A stretch of 64,000 bases of DNA from Lineus longissimus (Eukaryota; Nemertea; Pilidiophora; Heteronemertea; Lineidae). The stretch's first letter is position 1. Every line of letters starts with the position of its first letter. Positions 11,690 through 21,300 of this stretch are shown one piece after another. The stretch spans positions 13,007,501 to 13,071,500 of the forward strand of contig NC_088323.1 in the NCBI RefSeq assembly GCF_910592395.1. The letters run 5' to 3'. The position numbers and the translations under genes are program-made. The notes beneath the pieces are model-generated. The model was not told the origin of the DNA and did not search any database. It saw only the letters and a list, made by a program, of their open reading frames with translations.

Positions 11690-12268
11690 GAATTGCCGTG
11701 AAGCACCGAGTAAAATTCGTCCAGTGGGCATCATATTTAAGTCGGGTGTTATGGTTCTACCGCCGGCATCACCAAGTACGGTTACTCTCCATTGATCTCT
11801 CAAAGTATGAACGATTCTCGATTGCCGTTTATGTGCGACCGCAAACATTGGAGCTTAATTCTTTCAAAGCAATATTTTACACGCACCAGGAGAGCTTTAA
11901 CTTTATTTTATGGATTGGACTTCACCGTCAAATAATTTTTAATTATTCTTTTGATAAAAGGCGGAGTTTTGCATTAAGTGGGTTCGAAGCACCCAAGCGT
12001 TCAATTCGGCCATGGAAATGGAGTTTTATAGTTGTTACTGCTGACCGTAAATGGGATGAACAACAGTTATTTATCAACGGTGTTAAGAAAAATGTTGAAA
12101 AAAAGGGGAAAAAAAAATGGTGGTGTCCAAGATATCATATATCAAATATTGGGTGTTACCAAAAACACGCCCGCACTCTAAAAGACTACTTCATTGGAGA
12201 GATGTCGTCTTTTCTGATCTACCCGTATATTCTGAATGCACTCCAGGTTGAACGCATGTACAGGGAAG
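11690..12268 (+). CDS. LamG / concanavalin-like domain exon (partial gene)
   Basis: An open frame runs from 11578 to 12348. The part from about 11800 to 12268 resembles a LamG-type jelly roll: an initial 'FSIAVYVRP' strand, 'IGLHRQIIFNYSF', 'KWSFIVVTADR', 'LFINGV' and the typical closing pattern 'FIGEMSSFLIYPYILNALQV' leading to 'MYREG'. A strong donor (AAG|GTATGT) at 12269 ends the exon just after that motif. Acceptor candidates include TTTCTAG near 11690 and CTCAAAG near 11804, so the left edge is uncertain. The 'LFINGV' region carries a lysine run. No other exon of the gene was found. It could be a secreted or cell-surface carbohydrate-binding domain, or a decayed copy. Confidence 0.5.
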
Positions 12269-12348
12269 GTATGTCAAACACATTTGCTTATGTGACGTGT
12301 CAAAACGTAACAAGATGGAGTTCAACTAGCAAAAAGAGAGTTTCTTAG

Positions 12349-13015
12349 CTTTTAAAATACTTTTAGGGTTTTTTCTGCCTACACAACGCACCCCCATAAA
12401 GGAGTATGTTTATCTGTTACCAAGCCTTCTTATGTAGGATAAAAGTGAGTTGCACCACTGACTACAGAGATAATCAATGAAAACAAGCATAGATTAATAA
12501 ATGCCTGATTAAACACGTAATACTTTTGAAAAAATAAACTGCGAAATAACTTTTGAAACAAACAAAACGGGATGTAACTCGTAATCCGCCAAAATTACAA
12601 TCATGAAAATCATGGAAAATGATTATAAAAAGGCGCGGAAATGCTGCGGTGTAGGCGTACAATACTAGTACATGTAGGTCAAATCGGATTATGGCATCGG
12701 TCAATGTGAACTGTGTCAGGTGATTGACCCTTTATCACCACATCAAAGGACTGTGTTCGTCGACGTGTATATCGAAGATTTAACAGTCGCACAAGTATAG
12801 TGTTGTGCGCATAATAAACGGAGTTGGCCAATATATCCATGGCGCCGTTTCGTACTTCACCAAAACATCGAAAGAAATTCCTACGAGCGCCAGAAAATCG
12901 CTGGTCCTGCTATTCCGATAATCCCAAGGCATCAAAGATTTTTCATCATATTTTTGAGACAGATCGCTATAATCGGTATCATTATTATTCGAGTGCATCA
13001 GGCATCGCCGTCAAT
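12349..13015. other. Non-coding stretch
   Basis: Only short overlapping ORFs on both strands. If the LamG-like exon belongs to a live gene, part of this is intron. Confidence 0.3.
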
Positions 13016-13025
13016 TCGTCACCGG

Positions 13026-13093
13026 TGACGCGTCTCAACGTGCCTCAACGTGCCTTAACGTGCCTCAACGTGCCTCAACGTGCCTCAACGGGG
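13026..13093 (+). repeat. 10-bp minisatellite
   Basis: Six or so tandem copies of 'tcaacgtgcc' (one with 'tta' in place of 'tca'), ending 'tcaacgggg'. Confidence 0.85.
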
Positions 13094-13493
13094 TATTCAC
13101 ATTGACCGCTGCATACATTGTCAGTAACCAAAATAAAAATAGAATGTCTCCTCCACACCACAAACTATGGAGGGGACGTGCTATCATTCAATACACTTCT
13201 GCTTTCCAGAATGAAATGTTGGTATTTATTGTCAGGAGGAATATTTTTTCTTTGAAAAAAGATATTCGAACCCAGATCTTTTATGTCAGGGGATTACGCA
13301 AAGATGAGCGCCTCCTTTCCAACAAGAAATTCAATGAGGACTCTTTCAGCAGATACTTGAGGAGCCTTGGAACAATGGAATCGAGGACTGATTGTGCAAG
13401 GCATTGCCCAGCCGAGCGAGATTTCAAGGACACCTATATCTACGGGAGGCCGGACACTCACAGAATGTGAAGTCTATGATCTCGTGCTGAGCT

Positions 13494-14287
13494 GGTCAAG
13501 CCGGCTTACTGGACTTTGCGCAATATTTCGCCAAAAAAGTATTCTACGCAACGGTCCCTAGGTGACTTTTCCTATTCATAATACACAGCCTGTCCATCCT
13601 AGATCGTGGTTACATGGGGAGTAATCGTTGTAAAATTAGGCCAAACGCAAAGACAGTTTACCCGAATACCACTATGTTTACGATGCGAACAAGCCGTGTA
13701 AGCCATTATCCAGCATTTTTTTCATTGAACATTTGCGGGTACAGCGTCACAGGGAGCAGCATTGAACGGTAAACAGGTTCACAACTATTCGCTTGCTGAG
13801 AGTATACATTACGCGCATACATTACATTCAGACATTTGAGCTTCCAAGCTTTGAGAAATAACAGGTCATGTGTGAATTTGGCATGTAATTTTGGTAATTT
13901 ACGTGAGTACATTTTCAACCCCGAAAAGTGTGATGAAGTTATGCTTTTATTTAGTAAAAATCGGTAGGCATGGCCAACAAGACATGTGTTTCAGCTGCCT
14001 GGGTGGGTGTGGGTCATCACCCCGGTCATCACTGAAAAGTCGTTCTCTGCAATGCATGCAAGCACTGCGTGTGTGTTTGATTTGTGTATACAATGTACAT
14101 TACCCTCTCTACTTCAAATGAATGAACCTCATAAGGGTTTGATTAATTAATTGTTTGTCGTACCTTCTTCGATCGAGGTCCGAACAAATTTTCAGGCTAG
14201 AGTACCGGGGTAAAACATAATGGTCGCTCCCCCATTTCGCTCGTTTCGTTTCGTTGCGCAAAGTCCAGTAAGCCGGTCAAGCCGGTC
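13494..14287. repeat. Inverted-repeat-flanked segment
   Basis: 'ccggcttactggactttgcg' at about 13500 and its reverse complement at about 14257-14276 flank about 750 bp. The right arm carries a doubled 'agccggtca'. No transposase is visible between them, so this may be a MITE or a chance pair of copies of one repeat. Confidence 0.5.
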
Positions 14288-14528
14288 ACGAAGTCGATTT
14301 TTTATTTATTATACCACACATCCCCATAAATACCTAAAAAATGACGACCGTCGTGACTTCACGTCGTGGCTGAAAAAGCAATATTCTGGGTAAATTATAC
14401 TTGATGATGGATTATTAAGACTCATTAGTTAGTTCTGATCTCCGGTTTGGATTCAAAAAAGGTATGAGTACTGCTAGCTGTAGTAATGTGATTGATGAGA
14501 TCGTCAATTATTACTCTCGATAAGAAAA

Positions 14529-14601
14529 CCACACTCGTGTGTTTCTTGAGTGGACAACCACTCATGTGATATTTCCACTCAAGAAACACACGAGTGTCTT
14601 T
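14529..14601. repeat. Short palindrome
   Basis: 'cacactcgtgtgtttcttga' near 14531 pairs with 'tcaagaaacacacgagtgt' near 14578. The arms are about 20-25 bp around a spacer of roughly 27 bp. Confidence 0.8.
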
Positions 14602-14989
14602 TTCTGTTTATCACATGCCACTACGGCGATTTTTTGAGGGATTTGTAGCTCGTCGAATCATCCATAAATCCAAGACCAAAAGTGCGCCTTGCGTCGCAAT
14701 GACGTAAAATCCATGACCGCAATGACGCGATGACGTTACCACAACAGCGACAACGACGTCCCCCCGACCACCGTAATGTCAAGACCTCAACAATGTCGCG
14801 TGTCGTCACAGAGTTCACCCGTGTGATCCGTCCATGTGATCCGGTAAAATATCACACGGCTGGGTGGCACGCTTGACAACGCACAGAAACCATCGAATAA
14901 AGTTGTTTTGCCAAGTCTGAAATCGATTTTAATGGTGTTCAACCGAAAGATCATCAAAAGATCTAGGGTTTGGTCATCCTGAGGTAATC

Positions 14990-15860
14990 GGTGGTTTTAA
15001 ATATACTCCGCCTCTCGATATTTCAACCCTGATGAAACCAATTAAATTTGCCTTTCTGTGGGGAGTTAGCGGAAGGAAAAAAAGCGCCCAATCAGAGCGT
15101 CGCTCTGTATAAAAGCGGATTTCGCTCGAGCAACATGCACAATGCCCTTCCCACGCCAGAATCATTATCAAAGCGATCTTAGACCAACCGTCATCAAGTT
15201 AAACGAGAGTTTCTGAGTGGAAGCCTATTGTCAATATGATCTTTCCTTGCTAGAGTAAGTGATCTGCACCCGAATTTTGAACAGGAATACTTGACTTGCC
15301 AAACTCAGCTCGACGCCGAACTGCAGCGCCACTCGCGGAAAAAGATAAAACAACTCGACATTTTTTTCACCGGTTTTCTCGCTGCGCATGCGTACCAGCG
15401 TCATCTTTTGTTGATTTCCGCTGGTACGCATGCGCAGCGAGAAAACCGGTGAAAAAAATGTCGAGTTGTTCTATCTTTGTCCGCGAGTGGCGCTGCAGTT
15501 CGGCGTCGAGCTGAGTTTGGCAAGTCAAGTATTAAGTGGGTACATTTTTAACGCCCGGGGAAAAGTACGGTAAGCTGTAGTATGGCGAAGTCCGCTTTTA
15601 AGCTTTAGTTATAGAATGCTCTCGCTTGAATTGCGTGTCCCCCGCTGCAAGTTTGTTTCATTTCGTAATAAATACACAATAAAAAGTATACCCCCAATCT
15701 GAACATAAACTCGTCAAGGTGTGAGAGTAATCGGAACAGCCACCCTTCCCAGCGGATTATACTGGATTTTCTAAGGGTTTTGTATACGAATTAGGAGTAT
15801 CAAAAATCTGTATCTCAGGATGGGAGTTTGATATGATTTTCTGCCACAATTCATATCAGA
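14990..15860 (+). repeat. Interspersed repeat, copy A (palindrome nested inside)
   Basis: Parts match 54260-54805 in the same orientation: 'aaagcgcccaatcagagcgt', 'cccgctgcaa', 'atcggaacagccacccttcc'/'atcagaacagccacccttcg' and 'aggagtatcaaaaa'. The homology brackets a near-perfect palindrome that the other copy lacks. No coding sequence is recognised. Confidence 0.65.
15286..15533. repeat. 248-bp near-perfect palindrome (foldback MITE or hairpin)
   Basis: The left arm 15286-15400 and the right arm 15419-15533 are each 115 nt and complementary, with about two mismatches seen (around 15340 and its partner near 15478). An 18-nt spacer separates them. Such arms form a very long hairpin in RNA or a cruciform in DNA. 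The near-identity implies recent origin or upkeep by conversion. ORFs inside are mirror images of each other and are not genes. Confidence 0.9.
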
Positions 15861-16626
15861 TTTGATTTTGAGACGGGTTTTCGCAAAACCTCGATGACAT
15901 CTTGGCATGGATAGAAAATAGTACTCCTGTTTCTTGATGCGAGCAAGGCCTTCGATCGGGTCCATTTCGTCAAACTTTTCAGATTATTGCTCAGAAAGGA
16001 CATTTTGCCCTTTGCTGGCTCGGCTCTTAACCATCCTCTAGAGCTCTCAGTCTGTTAATGTTAAGTGGGATGACTACATTTCCCCATATTTCAATGTTAG
16101 CAACATTGGTGTTAAACAAGTGGGGTGTTATCTCTCATTCTGTTTAATATCTATATCGATGTGTTACTGGAAAGGTTCCGTGCAAGCAGAGTCGGTTTTC
16201 ATATTGGTGAGCAGTTCTGTGGAGCCTTAGCTCATGTCGATGATATCATTACTCTCACTTAACATGATGCTCCGTATAGCCTCGGGATACTCTATCGATT
16301 ATTTCATACCTTAAATGAGAGCAAATGTAAGTTTCTTGTGCTTGGATTACGTATGAAGGTATTGAAATTGTTTTTAGTAACTCTATACTGCGAGCGGTTC
16401 CCGGGACGCGCATCTTGGGATTCCCTTGGGACAAGATATCGGAAGGACAAGAATTGAGGTCGCAATGAACGACCTTTACAGAAGGACAAATGTTCTGTTG
16501 TCACTTTTAGATATGCTAGTGTCTCTGTAAAGTAATCTATGTTCAAAATCTATTTTATGCCTTAAAACTCTTGCCAGATTTGGGACATATCTAAGCAGCA
16601 GTTTGCTGATTCCCTCTCTGTGGCAA

Positions 16627-16987
16627 TAGCTGCGCGTACACCACGAAATATTGGTGGACCAATTGCACGTACACCACCACATTGCCGCGACAAATTGGTT
16701 CGGCAATCCATTGCCGATACAAATTGCGGTTCGCCCGCGGGCTTGTTAAAAGCTCGGCTTTATCGTGGTGTACGCGCAAATGGATCGGCAATTAGCTAGT
16801 TAGATGGTTCGGTGACAGACGGCGTTTTCGAAATGACGCTTTCTGCTTATTGTTTGCGCGCAATCAGTTGCCGGATTTTATAACTAGCTGCAGCGCTGGT
16901 GTACGCGCTTGGTGGATTTTCGATGGTGCGGCATTGGTTCGCGAACCAAGATTGGTGGTCCATTTTCAGGTGGTGTACGTGCGGCTA
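16627..16987. mobile_element. 361-bp MITE inserted in the LINE remnant
   Basis: The left end 'tagctgcgcgtacaccac' and right end 'gtggtgtacgtgcggcta' are inverted copies with two mismatches. Internal sequence repeats the 'gtggtgtacgcgc' motif in both orientations (16762-16776 and 16895-16907). LINE-derived sequence continues on each side. Confidence 0.75.
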
Positions 16988-17390
16988 TGGAGAAAATGAC
17001 CTAATTCCATTTACATTCAGTGACGGGGATATCATTCATCACCTGGAGAAAAGGATTATCAAATTCCAATTAGGACAAGCTCCATGATATGACGTTCTAA
17101 ACAACAAGACAGTTGTCAATAAGTGTTTCATGAAGCTAGACCACTCATCGAATACGTAGATCACATGGAAATGTGCACATTTCTTCGTTCAGATTATAGC
17201 GAAATAAATCGTTTTTAATAATAATACATGTACATTCAATACAAGGCTATGTTGGTCATGACATGACGACATGTACAACTGTATATGTATATGGGGACCA
17301 TAATGGTAGTTTCTATGACATCGGGTTTGTGTAACGGTATGCCTGATCAGGGTATACCTGGTCTAATGAGCAGTTTCTTACACCTAAACA

Positions 17391-18148
17391 TTGAAATGTT
17401 GCAAAAAGCGCGAATCAGACATGAAGAAGCTGCGTCTCAACTTCCTTCGTTTTGCAAGAAACTGTTGCACACATGCTTTAGAGGCATTCGAAGGTCTATG
17501 CATGCTTTTTAATACCGCCAAGGCATGGTTGCCTACTTCACTATTTATTTATATTCCAGTGGAGTACAAGGTCCTCTGTGGAGCCTCATTAAAGCGTGCT
17601 ACTCGGATATTGAAAGCTGTGTGGTCGAAAACTGTGTACCATCTGATTGGTTTAACGTTCGCCAGGACGTCAGACGGGGGGGGGGAGGCATTCTGTCACC
17701 ATGGCAATACATATTGTACATTAACCGGTTACTCGACAATTTAGACATCCTAGGTGACGGTGCTCAGCTCGGCGTAATCAACTGTGGATCTCCGTGTCAT
17801 GCGGATGTCCTTGATCAAATACGGAATGGACCGCATGCTTCGTGCAGTTTACGATATTCGTTAAAATGGAGATATGACTTTAACCATGATAAATGTGCAA
17901 TACTAGTTTTCGGTGAATCCCCGCAACAGTGGGCACGATCGAAAGAACTCCGTGCATGGTATCTGGGACCTAAGTCTCTCGCTGAAAGCACGTCCAGTGT
18001 GCACCTGGGAATAACACTGAATAAGTATCCGAAGGCGACCAACGTCGCAATATCTGCCGCTCAAAATGAATCAGTCCGGCACGTGCTGGCCGGGGCGCGT
18101 TACGTGCGCTTGAACAATTTTGACGGGTTTTGCCGAGGCCGAAATTAG
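17391..18148 (+). pseudogene. Second LINE reverse transcriptase fragment
   Basis: A 17525-18148 frame reads like the palm and thumb of a non-LTR RT: 'YSSGVQGPLWSLIKACYSD', 'WFNVRQDVRRGGGGILSPW' (the usual RQG.RQGG.LSP degraded), 'YILYINRLLDNL', and 'YDFNHDKCAILVFGE' followed by 'YLGPKSLAE' and 'HLGITLNK'. The YADD-type box (expected near 17800) reads CHADV, so the active site is lost. Preceding RT sequence is in another frame. Its wording differs from the LINE at 14440-17215, so it is probably a different subfamily. Confidence 0.8.
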
Positions 18149-18348
18149 GCCTATAAAAAGCTTATATACCCTTCAGTAAAACAAGGGTAACGGTGGTTTT
18201 GGTGAGAGGGAGGGGGGGAGCAAGCTTCAGGCGCGGCAAATCCATAGAACAAATCATCAACATCCTTCTTTAGTAACGAGCTAAATGATTGGATGTTAGT
18301 GATTATAAGAACTCACCCAATATAAAGGCCTAATGCCAATCGTACGGT

Positions 18349-18526
18349 GTATTCCTGTTTCGCCTATTCCTGTTCCGCCTATTCCTGTTTCGCCTATTCC
18401 TGTTTCGCCTAATTCCTGTTTCGCCTAATTCCTGTTTAGCCTATTCCTGTTTCGCCTAATTCCTGTTTAGCCTATTCCTGTTTCGCCTAATTCCTGTTTA
18501 GCCTATTCCTGTTTCGCCTATTCAAA
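18349..18526 (+). repeat. 15-bp minisatellite, left arm
   Basis: About 11 copies of ATTCCTGTTTCGCCT with length variants of 15-16 bp ('cctaattcctgtttagcct'). The same unit occurs inverted at 19150-19345. Confidence 0.9.
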
Positions 18527-19149
18527 TGTATTGCTAACCTCCCCACAGACGTAGGAATATGAACCGTCCCTTACTGACCGACCAAACCCGAGGAGAGCCA
18601 CATATGTACGCATTGACGAACGCATGTTACGCCTCAAAGAACAATACGTCAATGGAGAGAGGGACATAATGAGTTACGTTGATGCCATCAGTTACCTTGT
18701 CTGACATAATATCATGATATGTATTTTCCACCTTGTTTGACTTTATATGTGCTGTACCTACATGTATATTATGACATGGGTTTTACAGCTGATTTTGATC
18801 AAATAATTATGAGAATGTACAATATTATGTATTTTTATCAAAAACTCATGAATTCAGTTTTCATAAAATAAACGACTGCTTTACTCTACTTAATCTATTA
18901 GTTTTTACTGTGTGTCAGTATGGTCCTATGGTCCTATGGTCAAATAAGTCCCGGACTGTCCCCGCTTTCAAGGTGACTCTTTCAAAACGGTCATGGCATG
19001 GTTTGTTAACAAAGTTGATGGCATTTGATTAGTCAAATTGTCATCACATCGTTAACATCATCCAATTGTCCCCTCACATTTTCCCCATAAAATGGACATG
19101 CATCCCTAAGGTTCCCCGTGGGAGAGTCGATTTATTGTAGGGGTACTGG

Positions 19150-19345
19150 AAAGTAGGCGAAACAGGAATAGACGAAACAGGAAATAGGCCAAACAGGAAA
19201 TAGGCCAAACAGGAAATAGGCGAAAAAGGAATAGGCGGAACAGGAATAGGCGGAACAGGAATAGGCGAATCAGGAATAGGCGAAACAGGAATTTTGTAGG
19301 CGAAACAGGAATAGGCGAAACAGGAATAGGCGAAACAGGCATAAA
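19150..19345 (-). repeat. 15-bp minisatellite, right inverted arm
   Basis: About 12 copies of AGGCGAAACAGGAAT and variants (aggccaaacaggaaat, aggcggaacaggaat). With 18349-18526 it forms an inverted pair around about 620 bp of unique-looking sequence. It ends 32 bp before the gypsy 5' LTR. Long antisense ORFs through it come from the repeat. Confidence 0.9.
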
Positions 19346-19377
19346 CCAATCGTACATCATCAACAACCTGATTCAGT

Positions 19378-19577
19378 TGTGGTGTCCCGAGCGACCCCAG
19401 TCTGTCTTCGGCCCGTGTTGCGGCCGGGGCGAAAACGGTGCATTGTTGTTGTTATTGTAGTCGACGGGCGAGACGAGACAATAAAGTACGAGTTGAATTA
19501 AAGCCGATTTGCAAGTTCATTAGTTCACTATATCATGTATATCGAGTACCAAAGAAGGCAAATCAAAGGACATTACA
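19378..19577 (+). repeat. 5' LTR
   Basis: It starts TGTGGTGTCCC and ends GACATTACA (TG...CA). It carries 'acaataaag', a possible polyadenylation signal variant, at about 19480. No obvious TATA box is seen in this short LTR. Confidence 0.95.
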
Positions 19578-19578
19578 G

Positions 19579-19596
19579 TGGTGACAGCGTATAGGA
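19579..19596 (+). promoter_or_regulatory. Primer binding site
   Basis: TGGTGACAGCG begins one base after the 5' LTR. TGG is the complement of a tRNA CCA end, and the following bases suit the acceptor arm of a leucine-type tRNA. The tRNA identity is tentative. Confidence 0.75.
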
Positions 19597-19882
19597 TTTA
19601 AAAAGAACCCAAATTAAAATTTGAAGGCAGGAATGGTTGTGTCATCGCGCTCGGTTGCCGCGCTCGACCCGCGTATTGTGATGCAATGCATGTAAACATA
19701 ATGGGAGACCACAGCTAGATTTGTCCTGTTTGTGCCGTCAAATACAATGAAGCAACGCGTATAGAAACTTGCTTACGGTAATTTAGCATGTGTACATGAT
19801 GTGTAAGCTAGTTGCAGACTCGTGACAGCAAAAATAGAGCCGAAAACTGCGTTTGTAATTGTACGTGCGTTCGTATTGACCA

Positions 19883-19982
19883 ACCCATGCTCGTTTTTGT
19901 ACGGAGGCCGGTTAGGACAAACTGTTTTTGAACCCCATGCTTGTTTTTGTACGGAGGCCGGTTAGGGTGAACTGTTTTTGAT
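19883..19982 (+). repeat. Two 50-bp direct repeats in the gypsy leader
   Basis: 'gtttttgtacggaggccggt' and its surroundings occur twice with a 50-bp period and few differences, in the untranslated leader between the PBS and gag. It could be a leader cis-element (packaging, dimerisation or translation), which is inference only. Confidence 0.85.
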
Positions 19983-20127
19983 ATTATTATGCACTGTTCT
20001 GAGATCGTGGTGACCTAAGTTTCCGAAGTGAGTTCGATACGCTGGCATGTCGTCACAGATACATTGATAGTAGTATAGTGTGTCAGTGGGGAGCAGATTA
20101 TTGCAAGATCAATAAATAAATTTTGGT

Positions 20128-20136
20128 CAGGTTAAG
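20128..20136 (+). promoter_or_regulatory. Candidate splice donor in the leader
   Basis: CAG|GTTAAGT at 20130/20131 fits the donor consensus and lies before the gag start. With the acceptor at 25977 it would remove gag and pol and place ORF3 as the first reading frame, as in a retroviral env message. Confidence 0.5.
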
Positions 20137-20247
20137 TCCACTGAGCTGTGGTTGCAGGCCTATTTTGTGGGAGTTCACAAGTCTGAAGGGTTTATTTTTG
20201 GAGACAGAAAGTGTGTTCTGTTAGAAAGTAGGTCTATTAGTGTGATT

Positions 20248-21300
20248 ATGGATACTCCAATAGGACGTGGAAGGGGGGCGACTACCCCGAGGCAACTGAT
20301 GAGGCCAGGTGGAACCCCTAAAGGGGCAGAGGCTAATCCTGATGCTATGACAGAATTTTTGGAAACATTCACCAACCTGATGAGGACCAAAATGGGGCCA
20401 GAAACAGTGAAGGCAACTACAGCTTCGACCACCGCCGTAAATGTGAAAATTCAGGCACCGAAAAATTTCCAGTTAAATCAAAACTTCCGAATTTGGCTGG
20501 AAAGGTTTGACAACTTTGTGAAGTTAGCCAAGATCCCTGATGAACAGCGTCGGGAACAACTCCTTTCAAGACTAGAACATCAGGCTTATGTTGCGGTCAA
20601 CAATTTACACCTTGAGGAAAGCCTATCCTACGAGGATTTTTGTACTCGACTAATGAAGCGATTTCATAATACCTCAAGGGAGGATTACAAGTTACAGATG
20701 AGGGCCAGAGTACAGCGTGGAAATGAAACATATGAGACTTTCTCAGATGCCCTCCAAGAACTTGCCCTTAACGCGTACCCAAGTAGTGGGTTCGAACTAC
20801 AACAAGAAATGGCCCTTGACCAGTTTCTTCTCGGAGTTACAGCAGAAGATGCAGTCAAACAGCAGCTGCTAATGAGTTCACCCGCCACCCTGAGCGAGGC
20901 CATTCGCAAGGTTAGGCAACTAGAGGCAGCCCAACTAGTGATGAAAAAGGGGGCAAGTGAGTCGAGCCAGCAGGAGGTGGCCAAGCCAAAACAGAAAGTG
21001 GCGAGCGTTGCGCCAAAGCCGGCGGAGAACTCCGATATGTCCGATATGTCCAAGGTATTAGAATTGTTGAGCACCATGAATGAGAGAATCTTGCGATTGG
21101 AAGGCCAAAAGGGAAACCACAGTACCAGTAAGGGAGATGGTTGCAAAACCTGCGGCGGTGATCACAGATTTCGGCGATGCCCTCAAAACGAGTGTTTCAT
21201 ATGCCACTTGAAAGGCCACATTTCCAAAGATTGCCCCAACAAGCAGGGAAACGAGGCGGCGGGATTGTCGGGGGGCAGCACAGTCCCGAAGAAGCAGTAG
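20248..21300 (+). CDS. gag: Gag polyprotein of the gypsy element
   Basis: The first ATG in the frame is 20248 (MDTPIGRGRG); the frame is open further upstream but without ATG. The protein has 350 residues. The middle (about 65-210) looks like a retrotransposon capsid: 'FRIWLERFDNFVKLAKI' and 'FCTRLMKRFHN' followed by repeated helices. A linker rich in K, P and E follows. Two zinc knuckles sit near the C-terminus: CKTCGGDHRFRRC (CX2CX3HX4C, one residue shorter than the usual first spacing) and CFICHLKGHISKDC (CX2CX4HX4C). They bind RNA and package the genome in cytoplasmic particles. Its end overlaps pol by 124 bp. Confidence 0.95.
   Translation: MDTPIGRGRGATTPRQLMRPGGTPKGAEANPDAMTEFLETFTNLMRTKMGPETVKATTASTTAVNVKIQAPKNFQLNQNFRIWLERFDNFVKLAKIPDEQRREQLLSRLEHQAYVAVNNLHLEESLSYEDFCTRLMKRFHNTSREDYKLQMRARVQRGNETYETFSDALQELALNAYPSSGFELQQEMALDQFLLGVTAEDAVKQQLLMSSPATLSEAIRKVRQLEAAQLVMKKGASESSQQEVAKPKQKVASVAPKPAENSDMSDMSKVLELLSTMNERILRLEGQKGNHSTSKGDGCKTCGGDHRFRRCPQNECFICHLKGHISKDCPNKQGNEAAGLSGGSTVPKKQ

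Larger units (their letters stand above)
14440..17215 (+). pseudogene. Non-LTR retrotransposon (LINE) reverse transcriptase remnant, broken by insertions
   Basis: Fragments of one RT lie in order on the plus strand in shifting frames. 14440-14523 matches the 'FGFKKGMST' region. 15916-16020 has DASKAFDRVHF. 16105-16260 has GVKQGG then 'SLILFNIYIDVLLERF' and the catalytic box as HVDD in place of the usual YADD. 16330-16560 carries the thumb-side 'KCKFLVLG' and 'MNDLYRRTNVL'. 16990-17210 has a C-terminal part. Insertions at about 14524-15915 and 16627-16987 split it, and stops and frameshifts are frequent. It is dead. Confidence 0.75.

Noticed and set aside
13060-13561. 136- and 64-codon ORFs as part of the LamG-like gene
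   Set aside because: The first begins inside a 10-bp minisatellite, neither shows a domain, and no splice phase could be tied to the LamG exon.
19074-19366. Antisense ORFs with repeated 'FRLFL' or 'PVSPI' text
   Set aside because: They are translations of the 15-bp minisatellite in two frames.
20152-20247. Upstream extension of gag
   Set aside because: The frame is open but has no ATG before 20248; the first codon at 20152 is TTG. The ATG at 20248 starts a typical basic Gag N-terminus.
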